A stretch of DNA of 64,000 bases from assembly GCF_021648885.1 (NCBI RefSeq), contig NZ_JAKJHZ010000011.1, positions 62,001 through 126,000 of the forward strand. The letters are read 5' to 3'. Shown here in pieces: positions 8,164-18,816 of this stretch (within the stretch, counting starts at the first letter, position 1; each line of letters opens with the position of its first letter). Below the pieces are notes generated by a model. It was not told the DNA's origin and ran no database searches. It worked only from the letters and a program-made list of their open reading frames with translations. Made by a program: the position numbers and the translations under genes. The DNA comes from Nocardioides potassii (GTDB taxonomy: Bacteria; Actinomycetota; Actinomycetes; Propionibacteriales; Nocardioidaceae).

Positions 8164-9150
8164 TCAGCGGCTCTCGCGCAGCCCGGCCACGGTGAGCACG
8201 AGCCGCTCGAGCGTGTAGGACGCGTCGTGCGCCTGACCCTTGATGTCGGCGTCGGCGTGGGCGACGGCGCGCACGGCGGCGGCGATGCCGTCCGGGCTCC
8301 ACGAGCGTGACTGGTCGCGGACGGTGCGCACCTTCCACGGTGGCACCCCGAGGTCACGCGCGAGATCGGCGTCGCGGGCACCGCGCGGCGCGCCGAGGTA
8401 GCGCGCGAGGCTGCGTGCGGAGGCTGCCATCGCCGAGGTCACCAGCACCGGCGACGTACCGGCGTCGAGAGCCCAGCGCAGCTCCTCCAGCGCGACCGCG
8501 CGCTTGCCGGCGAACGCGGCGTCGGCGACGGTGAACGACTTCGCCTCGGCGCGGCCGCCGAAGTAGCGCTGCACCTTGTCGACCGTGAGCTGCTCGCCGT
8601 GGAAGTCGTTGGTGAGCTGGTCGGCCGCGGCCGCGAGCGAGCGGAGGTCGTTGCCCACCGCCTGGACGAGGACGACCGCGGCGTCGGAGTCGATCCGCGC
8701 GCCGTGGGAGGCGACCTCGGAGGCGACGAACCCGGCCATCTCGCTGGGCCGGACCTCCTCGGACTTCACCTCGGTGACGGCGGGGAGCTTGCGGAGCTTG
8801 GTCAGCACCCCGCTCCCCTTCTGGCCGCCGGAGTGCACCAGCACGAGCGCGACGTCGTCGGCGGGCCCTGCGCAGCAGTCCAGGAGCCCGTCGACCGACT
8901 CGTCGGGCAGGTCCTCGAGCCCGCGCACGATCACGCAGCGGATCGAGGAGAACAGCGACGGCGCCGACATCTCCCCGAGCGACGCCAGGGTCAGGTCGCT
9001 CGCCGCCGACTCGGCGATCTCTGCCTCCGCGTCGTGGACCCGGACGGCGTCGCGCACCGACGCGACGGTGCGCGCGGAGAGGAACTCCTCCTTGCCCGTC
9101 ACGAGGACGACGTGGCCGAGGACCTGAGCGGCGGAGGGGGTGCGTGCCAT
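8164..9150 (-). CDS. holA: DNA polymerase III subunit delta
   Basis: A 328-residue clamp-loader subunit that opens the beta sliding clamp during replication. It begins 'VLGHVVLVTGKEEFLSARTVASV' (the HolA N-terminal AAA+-like domain) and contains 'CVIVRGLEDLPDESVDGLLDCCAGPADDVALVLVHSGGQKGSGVLTKLRK', followed by the all-helical C-terminal domain with 'RAEAKSFTVADAAFAGKRAVALEELRWALDAGTSPVLVTSAMAASAR'. Delta has a degenerate ATP site, as expected. A TAGGCT hexamer ends 9 nt before the ATG, so the mRNA leader is short. It is usually next to comEC in actinobacteria; here a secreted-protein gene with its own terminator intervenes. Confidence 0.93.
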   Translation of the reverse strand: MARTPSAAQVLGHVVLVTGKEEFLSARTVASVRDAVRVHDAEAEIAESAASDLTLASLGEMSAPSLFSSIRCVIVRGLEDLPDESVDGLLDCCAGPADDVALVLVHSGGQKGSGVLTKLRKLPAVTEVKSEEVRPSEMAGFVASEVASHGARIDSDAAVVLVQAVGNDLRSLAAAADQLTNDFHGEQLTVDKVQRYFGGRAEAKSFTVADAAFAGKRAVALEELRWALDAGTSPVLVTSAMAASARSLARYLGAPRGARDADLARDLGVPPWKVRTVRDQSRSWSPDGIAAAVRAVAHADADIKGQAHDASYTLERLVLTVAGLRESR

Positions 9151-9199
9151 GGTGCGGACAGCCTATCGACGGCCGGCGACAGCCCCGGAGGCAGACGCA

Positions 9200-9234
9200 G
9201 AGCGCCCCGCCACGGTGGCCGTGGCGGGGCGCTC
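9200..9234 (-). terminator. Strong hairpin terminator after the P-domain protein gene
   Basis: A perfect 16-bp stem (gagcgccccgccacgg with ccgtggcggggcgctc) and a 3-nt loop, starting 36 nt after the stop of the gene at 9270-10454 and just before holA. It is GC-only without a clear U-tract, which is usual for actinobacterial terminators. Confidence 0.75.
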
Positions 9235-9269
9235 GCTGATCGAGGGATCAGGTGGTCACGTGGTGGTGA

Positions 9270-10454
9270 TCAGCGCGTGGTGAACTTCCAGCCCTTGGTG
9301 GCGATGGAGTTGCCCGCGAGGTCGGTGACCTTCTTGGAGATCTTGACCTTGTAGATCGTGCCGCGCGCCAGGTCCTTCTTGGGCGTCAGGACGACCTTCC
9401 TCTTGCTGGCCTTGTAGGTGACCTTGGCCTTGACGGTCTTGCCGCCGGCGGTCAGCTTGACCGTCTTCTTGGTGACCGTCGACTTGAGGAGAGCCTCCGA
9501 GGCCTTGAACTGCACCTTGGCGGTGGTCTTCACGCCGGTGGCGTTCTTCTTGGGCGACAGCTTCTTGGCCGTGGGGGCCTTGGTGTCGAGCACGATCGTG
9601 TCGCTGGCGGGCTCGGAGACGTTGCCGATGCCGTCGGCGTACTGCACCCACACGGTCTTGGTGCCGTCGCCGGCGCCGAGGGTCCACGCGGCGGTCGCGG
9701 CGTAGGGCTGGAAGGCCGACCAGCTCGTGCCGTCGTTGCTGAAGCGCATGCTGGCCACGCCGGTGGTGAAGGCGTCGGGGTCGCTGGCGGCGAGGCCCAG
9801 GGTGACGGCCGAGGAGTCGGTGAGCGCCGCGCCGCCGTCGATGACGACCGAGCCGCTCGGGGCGGTCGGGTCGTTGTAGTCGATGTCGATGGACCAGCCG
9901 GCGAGGCTGCCCTCGTCGCCGCCGGCCTGGTCGACGATCGAGAGCTCCCACGTGCCGCTGGCGGCGCCACCGTCGAACGAGGCGAGCGAGGTCGCGACCG
10001 GCTCAGGACCGCTCGAGTCGGTGGGCTTGTAGCTGCCGTCGGGCGTCACGACGCTGGACGAGGTGGGCACGACGGTCGCGGCCTCGTCGTCGAGCGTGTA
10101 GGTGCGGAAGGCCGTGGTGTCGACCGAGTCGCCGGACGCGTCGAGGAGCTTCACGGCGGTCCCGTTGTGGGTCAGCGTCACCTCGAGGTCCCGCATGTAG
10201 GTGTGGGAGAGGCTGTTGAGGGTGACGTCGACGTCCTTCACCTGGCCCTTGCCGGCGGGGATCGTGATCGCCGTCGACCCAGGCGTGCTCGGGCCCTCGT
10301 CGGGGATCGCCATGGCCACCGTGCTGAAGCCGGCGACGGTCTGGTCCGGGGCGGCGGAGGCCGGAGCGGCGAGGGCGCCAGCAGCAGTGGTGGCGAGGAG
10401 CCCGACGGCGACCGTGGTCGCCAGCGGCCGGAGCCGCGAAGAGGTGTGCGTCAT
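9270..10454 (-). CDS. Secreted P-domain / Ig-like domain protein
   Basis: A 394-residue exported protein. The start at 10454 gives a classical Sec signal peptide (positive 'THTSSRLRPLATT', hydrophobic 'VAVGLLATTAAGALA', A-x-A sites ending 'APASAAP') and is preceded by AAGGA. Residues about 38-190 resemble a proprotein convertase P-domain ('KDVDVTLNSLSHTYMRDLEVTLTHNGT' to 'GTWELSIVDQAGGDEGSLAGWSIDIDY'). A middle Ig-like segment follows, then a Big_5/SbsA-type Ig-like module ('APTAKKLSPKKNATGVKTTAKVQFKASEAL' to 'KVTDLAGNSIATKGWKF'). No protease domain is present, so a structural or adhesive cell-surface role is more likely than enzymatic. It interrupts the usual comEC-holA adjacency. Confidence 0.8.
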   Translation of the reverse strand: MTHTSSRLRPLATTVAVGLLATTAAGALAAPASAAPDQTVAGFSTVAMAIPDEGPSTPGSTAITIPAGKGQVKDVDVTLNSLSHTYMRDLEVTLTHNGTAVKLLDASGDSVDTTAFRTYTLDDEAATVVPTSSSVVTPDGSYKPTDSSGPEPVATSLASFDGGAASGTWELSIVDQAGGDEGSLAGWSIDIDYNDPTAPSGSVVIDGGAALTDSSAVTLGLAASDPDAFTTGVASMRFSNDGTSWSAFQPYAATAAWTLGAGDGTKTVWVQYADGIGNVSEPASDTIVLDTKAPTAKKLSPKKNATGVKTTAKVQFKASEALLKSTVTKKTVKLTAGGKTVKAKVTYKASKRKVVLTPKKDLARGTIYKVKISKKVTDLAGNSIATKGWKFTTR

Positions 10455-10555
10455 GTGCTGGTGAGTCCTTCTGCGAGGAGAGAACGCCGACGTCGTGCCG
10501 GCGACGCCCTCGATCCTCGACCGTGCTCGCGGCGCTCGTGGGCGAATCCGCACTT

Positions 10556-12820
10556 TCACCCACCCGTGATCACTCCGACTCCACCCCTACGGGCGACCAG
10601 GACGACGTCGCCGGAGGTGTCGGTCCGCCAGGTCCGGACGCCGGAGGCGGAGAGCGCGGCCAGCAGGTCGGGGGCGGGGTGCCCGTAGTCGTTGTCGGCC
10701 CCCACCGACACCACGGCGATCCGCGCACCCAGCGAGGTCAGCCAGTCGACGTCCTGGTGGCGGCTGCCGTGGTGCGGCACCTTGAGCACGTCGACATGCA
10801 GCCCGGCGAGGTCGCGTGCGAGGGCGGCCTGGGCGGACGGCTCGACGTCGCCCGTCAGCAGGATGCGGACGCCGGCCACCTCGGCAACGAGCACGACGCT
10901 GGCGTCGTTGGGGGCGCTCTCCCCCGGGTCGACGCGGCTCCCGGGACGCGGCCACACGACCTGGAGCGTCACGTCGCCCACCACCCGCGTGACGCCGTAC
11001 GACGCCGGGGCGGGCGCACGACCCAGCGCGAGCCCGACCTCGCGCACCCCCTCGGCCGGCTCCAGCAGCCCGGTCGCCTCGACCTCGCCCACGTCCCGTC
11101 CCTCGAGGACGCCTGCCATGCCGTCGACGTGGTCGGCGTGGAAGTGGGTCAGCACGAGCAGCGGTACGGACGTGACCTCGAGCCGGTCGAGGCAGGCGTC
11201 CATCGCGGCCGGGTCGGGACCGGCGTCGACCACCACCGCCGCGTGCGGGCCCGCACGCAGGACCAGCCCGTCGCCCTGCCCGACGTCGCACGCCACGAGG
11301 ATCCAACCCTCCGGGGGCCACCCCGGGGTGGGCGGCCGGACCAGGACCACGACGACCAGCAGCCCCGTGCAGGCGAGAGCGGACCCCGGACGCCGCAGCA
11401 GGCGCGGCGCGAGCGGCACCGCGGCCAGGCACGCAAGCGTCAGCAGGGTGAGCGGCACCGGGCCCGTGCCCCAGTCCACGGCGGCGGTCGGCACGTCGGC
11501 GCCCCACCGGGCGACGGCGATGATCCACTGCGCCGACCAGGCCGCCGGTGCCGCGACGACGACGCCGAGCGGGGTCCAGAGCAGCCCGAGCAACCCGCCG
11601 CCCAGCCCGAGCACGGTGGCGGGGGCGACTGCCGGTGCGGCGAGGAGGTTGGCCACGACGGCGACCAGGCTGACCTGCCCCGACAGCGCCGCGACCACCG
11701 GCGTGCAGGCGACCTGCGCCGCCAGCGGGATCGAGACTGCCTCCGCCACCCAGCGCGGCGTCCACCGCAGCAGCGCGTCGCGCCACACCGGCGCGAGGAG
11801 CAGGATGCCGGCCGTCGCGAGCACGGACAGCGCGAACCCGGCGCTGACCGCCAGGCGCGGCCAGAGCAGGAGGAGCCCGAGCACCGCGACGCCCAGGCCA
11901 CGGGCGCCGCGGGACCGTCCGTTGCCCGTCATCCCGAGCAGCGCGACCGTGCCCATCGCCGCGGCCCGGACGACGCTCGGCTCGGCGCGTGCGGTGACGA
12001 CGAACCCGACGATGCCGGCCGCGGCCAGCACGTGCAGCCAACGCCCGCGGACGCCCGCCCAGCGACCGAGCACGAGCATCGCTCCGACGACGAGGGTCAG
12101 GTTCGTGCCGCTCACCGCGAGGAGGTGGGTCAAGCCGGTCGTGCGGAAGTCGTCGGCGAGCACCGGGTCGAGCCCGCCGTCGTCACCCACCACGAGCGCC
12201 GGCACGAGCTCGCGCGCGTCGGCGTCCCGATGGGCGACGGCGGCCCGCACCGAGCGTCGTACGGCAGCGGCGGCGTCCCACCACACGTCGGGCTCGGCGA
12301 CCACGCGCGGTTCGCCGGTCGGCCGGACGAGCGCCGCGACCTCGTCGTCGCCCGGCACCAGCCGCGCAGTGGTCTCGATGGTCGTGCCGAGCGGCACGGA
12401 CGGCCAGTCCGCCCCTGCCATCAGCACGACCGGGGCGTCGAGGGTCCATGCGGTCCCCCGTCCCGCCACCCGTGACACGTCGGCCTCGGCCACCTGGAGG
12501 TCGCCGTACTGTCCCGCCACCGTGCGCACGTCGCTCGTCACCTCGAGCCGCAGGTCGACGACCGCACCGTCCTCTGCGAGCACCGCGAGCGGGGAGGTCG
12601 CGACCAGCGTCTGCTGGAGCGCGGCGACTCCCCCGACCGCGACGAGCGCCGCGAGCGGACCGAGCCATCCGGGTCCCACCAGCCGATGCGCGACCAGGGC
12701 GACGCCGACAGCAGCGACCAGCAGCACGACGGCCAGTGCGACCCGACCGGGGAGCACGATCGCGACCAGTGCCCCCGACCACGCGCCGGCACCCAGCGCC
12801 AGGGCCCTCGCGTCCGGCAC
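10556..12820 (-). CDS. comEC: ComEC/Rec2 DNA-uptake channel protein
   Basis: A 754-residue membrane protein forming the channel through which single-stranded DNA enters in natural transformation. An N-terminal membrane segment and a soluble OB-like domain precede the multi-TM competence domain, with 'GLTHLLAVSGTNLTLVVGAMLVLGRW' as its signature. The C-terminal metallo-beta-lactamase-like domain carries THFHADHVDGMAG near residue 560. The start is GTG at 12820, 3 nt after the comEA stop, so the two are co-transcribed. Many non-competent actinobacteria keep comEA-comEC, so the presence of the genes does not prove competence. Confidence 0.93.
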   Translation of the reverse strand: MPDARALALGAGAWSGALVAIVLPGRVALAVVLLVAAVGVALVAHRLVGPGWLGPLAALVAVGGVAALQQTLVATSPLAVLAEDGAVVDLRLEVTSDVRTVAGQYGDLQVAEADVSRVAGRGTAWTLDAPVVLMAGADWPSVPLGTTIETTARLVPGDDEVAALVRPTGEPRVVAEPDVWWDAAAAVRRSVRAAVAHRDADARELVPALVVGDDGGLDPVLADDFRTTGLTHLLAVSGTNLTLVVGAMLVLGRWAGVRGRWLHVLAAAGIVGFVVTARAEPSVVRAAAMGTVALLGMTGNGRSRGARGLGVAVLGLLLLWPRLAVSAGFALSVLATAGILLLAPVWRDALLRWTPRWVAEAVSIPLAAQVACTPVVAALSGQVSLVAVVANLLAAPAVAPATVLGLGGGLLGLLWTPLGVVVAAPAAWSAQWIIAVARWGADVPTAAVDWGTGPVPLTLLTLACLAAVPLAPRLLRRPGSALACTGLLVVVVLVRPPTPGWPPEGWILVACDVGQGDGLVLRAGPHAAVVVDAGPDPAAMDACLDRLEVTSVPLLVLTHFHADHVDGMAGVLEGRDVGEVEATGLLEPAEGVREVGLALGRAPAPASYGVTRVVGDVTLQVVWPRPGSRVDPGESAPNDASVVLVAEVAGVRILLTGDVEPSAQAALARDLAGLHVDVLKVPHHGSRHQDVDWLTSLGARIAVVSVGADNDYGHPAPDLLAALSASGVRTWRTDTSGDVVLVARRGGVGVITGG

Positions 12821-12823
12821 GAC

Positions 12824-13690
12824 TCAGAGCGTCACGAGCGGCGCGAGGTCCTCCAGCGTCGCCTCGCCGATGCCGTCGACCTCGAGCAGCTCGTCGACGG
12901 AGGTGAAGCCGCCGTTGTCGGTGCGCCAGGCGAGGATCGCCGCGGCGGTCACCGGACCCACGCCGGGCAGCGTCTCGAGCGTGGGTTGGTCCGCGGTGTT
13001 GAGGTTGACCAGCGACGTCCCCTCCGGCGGCGCGCCGACGACGGTGCCGGCCACGCCGGGAGCCGGCGCGACCCCGACGAGGATCTGCTCGCCGTCCACC
13101 ACCAGCCGGGCGAGGTTGAGCCCCGTGAGGTCGACGCCCGACCGCGCTCCTCCGGCCGCCTCCAGCGCGTCGACCACCCGCGAGCCCGCGGGCAGCACGG
13201 CGATGCCGGGACGCCGTACCTTGCCCGCGACGTCGACCACGAGCTCAGCCCCCGGTTCAGTGACGGGCGACTCCGTGGACACCGGGGCGAGCGGCTGGTC
13301 GGTCGACGCTGCCGGGGTGACCGCGACGGGCGGCACGATCTCGGCCTGGTCGCGCACCGCCCACCACGCCGCGAGCCCGACCGCGACCGCCGCCACCACC
13401 GCGACCACGGCGAGGTGCACCGGGCCGAGCCGCAGCCCGCCGAGCCCGGTCCCGCCGGGCCTCAGCCCGCCGAGCAGCAGCCGCCGCGACGCGTGCCGGC
13501 CCGGCACCGGCAGGACCACCGGTGGCGGCGGGGAGGGAGGTACGTCGCCGGGGCGGGCGCGGACCCGTGTGTGGGTCGCCCCGTCCCATCCCTCCGGCTC
13601 ACTGCGGACGGCCGCCAGCTCGGCGCTCAGCGTCGCCAGCCGGCGCGACACCGCCTCCGCGTGCTCGGACGAGGACTGGGATCGGCGCAT
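12824..13690 (-). CDS. comEA: ComEA family DNA-binding protein
   Basis: A 288-residue membrane-anchored DNA receptor for uptake. After a Pro/Gly-rich cytoplasmic N-terminus there is one transmembrane helix ('LAVVAVVAAVAVGLAAWW', about residues 90-110), then an SLBB-type domain ('VVDVAGKVRRPGIAVLPAGSRVVDALEAAGG') and a C-terminal pair of helix-hairpin-helix motifs ('LVNLNTADQPTLETLPGVGPVTAAAILAWR' and 'FTSVDELLEVDGIGEATLEDLAPLV'). A TAGCGT hexamer ends 6 nt before the ATG, predicting a leaderless mRNA. It forms an operon with comEC. Confidence 0.92.
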   Translation of the reverse strand: MRRSQSSSEHAEAVSRRLATLSAELAAVRSEPEGWDGATHTRVRARPGDVPPSPPPPVVLPVPGRHASRRLLLGGLRPGGTGLGGLRLGPVHLAVVAVVAAVAVGLAAWWAVRDQAEIVPPVAVTPAASTDQPLAPVSTESPVTEPGAELVVDVAGKVRRPGIAVLPAGSRVVDALEAAGGARSGVDLTGLNLARLVVDGEQILVGVAPAPGVAGTVVGAPPEGTSLVNLNTADQPTLETLPGVGPVTAAAILAWRTDNGGFTSVDELLEVDGIGEATLEDLAPLVTL

Positions 13691-13754
13691 CCCTCCACGC
13701 TAGGAACGGCGCAGGTCCCCCGACAGGGGCGACCGGCAATCTGTGGAGAGGGGG

Positions 13755-13830
13755 TGTCAGGCGTTCCCTACGGTTGTCGGCCGTTGCAGCGCCTGACAAC
13801 GTCGGTGATCCCCGGTCAGCCGGGGATCAC
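13755..13830 (-). terminator. Two consecutive hairpins downstream of degV
   Basis: Hairpin A: gtgatccccgg / ccggggatcac (13805-13830), 11 bp with a 4-nt loop, 5 nt after the degV stop. Hairpin B: tgtcaggcg / cgcctgaca (13755-13798), 9 bp with a longer loop. Hairpin A is the likely terminator; B lies between it and the comEA promoter. Confidence 0.65.
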
Positions 13831-13834
13831 TCCA

Positions 13835-14698
13835 TCACGGCAGAGGCCGGGGCGACACGCACACCGCGACCATCCCCGGCCCGACGTGGGCACCGAGGAC
13901 GGCGCCGAGCTCGCCACACATCACCTCGCGGCCCTCGAGACCGGCGGCCAGCCGCTCGGTGAGGGCGGCCGCGAGCTCCTCGGCCCGGGCGGCGTTGGCG
14001 AGGTGGGAGACGCAGACGTCGACCGGCTGCTCGCCGGCCGCCTCGACGGCGAGGTCGGCGAGGCGGGCGAGGGCACGCGACGCCGTACGGACGCGCTCGC
14101 GCGGCTGGACGCGGCCCTCGACGATCTCGAGCAGCGGCTTCACCGAGAGCGCGCTGCCGAAGATCTTGGCCGCGGCCCCGATCCGGCCGCCGCGGCGGAG
14201 GTACTCGAGCGTGTCGACGTAGAACAGCGAGGTCGCGGCCTCCCCGCGGGCCAGCGCGGCCTCGGCCGCCTCCTCGGCCGTGCCGCCCGCCTCCAGGACG
14301 TCGACCGCGGTCAGCGCGGCGTAGCCCGTCGCGATCCCCACCTGGCCCGAGTCGACGACGTGCACCGGCATCTCGAGCTCGAGCGCCGCGAGCTGGGCGG
14401 ACTCGAACGTCCCGCTCATCTCGCCGGAGAGGTGCACCGAGACGATCTCCTCGGCGCCCTCGGCCTCCAGCGAGCGGTAGAGCTGGGCGAAGAGCGCCGG
14501 GGCGGGCCGCGACGTGCTGACCGGGACGAAGTCGCGCAGCGCCTCCGCGACCACCTCGGGCGTCGCGCCGTCCGGCCCCTCGTCGAGCACGCGCGCGCCG
14601 ATGACGACCTGCAGCGGCACGACGCGGATCCCGCGAGCCTGCGCCACCTCGGTGGGCAGGCTCGCGGTCGAGTCGGTGACGACGACGACGCGCGGCAT
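13835..14698 (-). CDS. DegV family fatty-acid-binding protein
   Basis: A 287-residue protein of the DegV family, whose members bind a fatty acid between two domains; in Firmicutes the paralogue FakB presents fatty acids to the kinase FakA. Characteristic segments: 'VVVVTDSTASLPTEVAQARGIRVVPLQVVI' at the N-terminus, 'VSTSRPAPALFAQLYRSLEAEGAEEIVSVHLSGEMSGTFESAQLAA', and 'LEYLRRGGRIGAAAKIFGSALSVKPLL'. The ATG at 14698 is 7 nt after a TAGGGT box, so probably leaderless. It lies 35 nt downstream of leuS. The fatty-acid kinase partner is not in this window. Confidence 0.9.
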   Translation of the reverse strand: MPRVVVVTDSTASLPTEVAQARGIRVVPLQVVIGARVLDEGPDGATPEVVAEALRDFVPVSTSRPAPALFAQLYRSLEAEGAEEIVSVHLSGEMSGTFESAQLAALELEMPVHVVDSGQVGIATGYAALTAVDVLEAGGTAEEAAEAALARGEAATSLFYVDTLEYLRRGGRIGAAAKIFGSALSVKPLLEIVEGRVQPRERVRTASRALARLADLAVEAAGEQPVDVCVSHLANAARAEELAAALTERLAAGLEGREVMCGELGAVLGAHVGPGMVAVCVSPRPLP

Positions 14699-14733
14699 GC
14701 TGGCGACCCTATAGATGGTGGCTGGGAGGCGGG

Positions 14734-17238
<2,505 letters not shown>

Positions 17239-17276
17239 GATCTGTCCTCGGTGCTGGGTGTGCGGGTTCGGGCATG

Positions 17277-17330
17277 AAAAAACCCCTCGCATGGAGGGGT
17301 GGCCGCGCGTCGGTCCTCGTGGGTGGAGGA
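17277..17330 (-). promoter_or_regulatory. Leucine attenuator: competing hairpins and terminator upstream of leuS
   Basis: On the minus strand the terminator is CCCCTC-CATGC-GAGGGG followed by TTTTTT (plus 17277-17299). This is one of the few U-tract terminators in the window, and it sits 39 nt upstream of the leuS start rather than at a gene end. Just after the leader-peptide stop, TCCTC and GAGGA can pair (plus 17314-17330). GAGG can alternatively pair with the CCTC of the terminator's 5' arm, giving the 1:2, 2:3, 3:4 logic of ribosome-mediated attenuation. The terminator is clear; the antiterminator pairing is short and inferred. Confidence 0.75.
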
Positions 17331-17336
17331 GTCCGA

Positions 17337-17372
17337 TCAGCGCGGCTGACGAAGAAGGAGCTGCTTCTGCAC
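17337..17372 (-). CDS. Leucine leader peptide of leuS
   Basis: An 11-codon open frame, GTG CAG AAG CAG CTC CTT CTT CGT CAG CCG CGC TGA, encoding (M)[10 protein letters not shown]. Three consecutive Leu codons, two of them CTT (rare in such a GC-rich genome), are what a leucine-sensing attenuator needs. A TATGCT -10 box ends exactly 6 nt before the GTG, so the peptide is probably translated from a leaderless 5' end, as expected for actinobacterial leader peptides. It is followed by the alternative hairpins and the terminator before leuS. Leucine leader peptides are known in this phylum for leucine biosynthesis genes. Confidence 0.75.
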   Translation of the reverse strand: MQKQLLLRQPR

Positions 17373-17378
17373 GGGACC

Positions 17379-17402
17379 AGCATAACGCCTGTCCCGGATA
17401 CT
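17379..17402. promoter_or_regulatory. Divergent -10 boxes for leuS leader and nucleotidyltransferase
   Basis: Minus strand TATGCT (17379-17384) 6 nt before the leader GTG, and plus strand GATACT (17397-17402) 7 nt before the ATG at 17410. Both fit the NANNNT -10 pattern. No convincing -35 boxes; the two promoters occupy the same 38-nt gap and could interfere. Confidence 0.5.
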
Positions 17403-17409
17403 GCTCCGC

Positions 17410-18183
17410 ATGGCCGCAGACCTGGGCAGGTACGACGACTGCCTCCGCTTCCTCACCGCACTCCCCCGGCGCGTCCCGGCCCTGCAGGTCGTGGTGGTCA
17501 ACGGATCCGCGGTCACCGGCGGCTGGGACGACCACTCCGACCTCGACGTCGAGGCGTGGTGCGGCGGCGATGCCGCGACGACGTACGACGCCGTGCTCGC
17601 GCTGGCCCGCGACGAGCTGCCCGTGGACCACGTCTGGGAGCTGCCGGAGGCGACCTGGCCGGACGGACGGCAGTGCTTCATCCACTTCCAGCCGGACGCC
17701 GCCGACCTCGGCCGGCCCACGCGGCTCGTCGACCTCGTCGTCCTGACCACGCCCGAGCGGCTGACGGTGGACACCCGGCGCCACGGCACGCCGATCGTGC
17801 TCCACGACCCCGAGGGTCTGCTCGTCCTCGAGGACGACGACGAGGCGGCGATGGAGGCGGCGCGCCGGCAGGCGGTCGAGCAGACCGCCCAGCGTCGGCA
17901 GACAGCCGCCTGGCTGGTCGAACGCGCGGTCGCGCGTGGGGATCTCGCGGAGGCGACGACGCTGCACCTGAGGTTCGCGGTCGAGCCGCTGGTGCGGCTG
18001 CTGCGCATCCAGCACTGCCCCGCGCGCTGGGACTTCGGGCTGCGCTACCTGCGCACGGACCTGCCCGACGGGTTCGCCGAGCGGGTGGAGGCGCTGCTGC
18101 CCGGGCCCGACCTGGGGGTTCGGACCCGGGCAGCGTTCGCGTGGCAGGACGAGCTGCTGGCTCAGCTCGCCCGCGTCACTTGA
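17410..18183 (+). CDS. Nucleotidyltransferase-fold protein
   Basis: A 257-residue protein with the polymerase-beta-like nucleotidyltransferase signature '[23 protein letters not shown]' (residues about 27-49): G-S followed by D-x-D, here DLD, the metal-binding carboxylates. The helical C-terminal half ('[49 protein letters not shown]') resembles aminoglycoside-adenylyltransferase-like proteins. Substrate unknown; no antibiotic-resistance role is claimed. Start at ATG 17410, predicted leaderless. The gene overlaps the convergent DUF4870 gene by 8 bp at its 3' end. Confidence 0.7.
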   Translation: MAADLGRYDDCLRFLTALPRRVPALQVVVVNGSAVTGGWDDHSDLDVEAWCGGDAATTYDAVLALARDELPVDHVWELPEATWPDGRQCFIHFQPDAADLGRPTRLVDLVVLTTPERLTVDTRRHGTPIVLHDPEGLLVLEDDDEAAMEAARRQAVEQTAQRRQTAAWLVERAVARGDLAEATTLHLRFAVEPLVRLLRIQHCPARWDFGLRYLRTDLPDGFAERVEALLPGPDLGVRTRAAFAWQDELLAQLARVT

Positions 18184-18622
18184 CGAAGCGGGGCGTGAGC
18201 GGCGGGTTCCACCACTCGCCGTTGTAGGCCTTGATCGCACCGATCACGTGCAGCAGGCCGGCGACGAACGGCGCCGCGACCAGGGTGAGCAGCCCCAGGC
18301 CGAGCAGCAGGATCAGGGGGATCGAGACGACGATCCAGATGAACATCGTGATCTGGACGTTGAGGGAGTTCGCCGCGTGCGCGCGGACGAACGGGCCACG
18401 GTCCTTGTGGATCGCGTAGACGACGATCGACGCGACGAAGCCCAGGAAGCCGGCGGAGCAGATCATCGCGACCAGCGCGCCGGCGTGGCTGATGGCCCCC
18501 CACGTGCGCTCGTCCTGGGGCGACATGGTCGCGGGACCGCCGTGGTAGCCGGCCTGCGGCGGTCGCGCGTAGGCCCGCGTCGGGTCCGCGGCCTGCGGGT
18601 CGTACGGGTACTGGTCGGACAT
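18176..18622 (-). CDS. DUF4870 membrane protein
   Basis: A 148-residue membrane protein. A Pro/Tyr-rich cytoplasmic N-terminus ('[27 protein letters not shown]') is followed by '[56 protein letters not shown]', the DUF4870 (Tic20-like) pattern, and two further hydrophobic segments. Function unknown. The start at 18622 has GAGGAG upstream; a longer in-frame start exists but would add a non-homologous tail crossing the neighbouring promoter. Confidence 0.82.
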   Translation of the reverse strand: MSDQYPYDPQAADPTRAYARPPQAGYHGGPATMSPQDERTWGAISHAGALVAMICSAGFLGFVASIVVYAIHKDRGPFVRAHAANSLNVQITMFIWIVVSIPLILLLGLGLLTLVAAPFVAGLLHVIGAIKAYNGEWWNPPLTPRFVK

Positions 18623-18755
18623 CTCACTCACTCCTCGGTGGGCCGGGTGCCCTGTCTGGTCAAGCAAAGCAGGCCCGGAACTCGATTTCATCCCGTTCCG
18701 GGGTCGACTCAGGGTCGCGTCAGGGGTTGGGCCGGGCCAACACCCCAAGAACCGT

Positions 18756-18784
18756 TTGACAGTACGTCGAGCCGCTTGCATGCT
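18756..18784 (+). promoter_or_regulatory. Consensus promoter of the arsR-MFS operon
   Basis: A perfect TTGACA (18756-18761), a 17-nt spacer and CATGCT (18779-18784), giving a start site near 18790. This is the closest match to a vegetative -35/-10 pair seen in the window. Confidence 0.7.
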
Positions 18785-18787
18785 GAA

Positions 18788-18809
18788 CCCTCCAACGACT
18801 CTTGGAGGG
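18788..18809. promoter_or_regulatory. Dyad at +1 of the arsR-like gene, covering its ribosome binding site
   Basis: Perfect inverted repeat ccctccaa-N6-ttggaggg. As DNA it overlaps the predicted transcription start, a classical position for an ArsR operator. As RNA it would form an 8-bp hairpin hiding GGAGGG, the Shine-Dalgarno sequence 7 nt before the GTG start. Confidence 0.6.
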
Positions 18810-18816
18810 TCTGCCA

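Noticed and set aside
10454-10559. Longer start for the P-domain protein, adding about 35 residues.
   Set aside because: The extension is Arg-rich and would bury the signal peptide; the ATG at 10454 has an AAGGA site and gives a normal export signal.
17410-18183. Aminoglycoside resistance nucleotidyltransferase.
   Set aside because: It has the nucleotidyltransferase fold signature but lacks specific motifs of known resistance enzymes, so only the fold is called.
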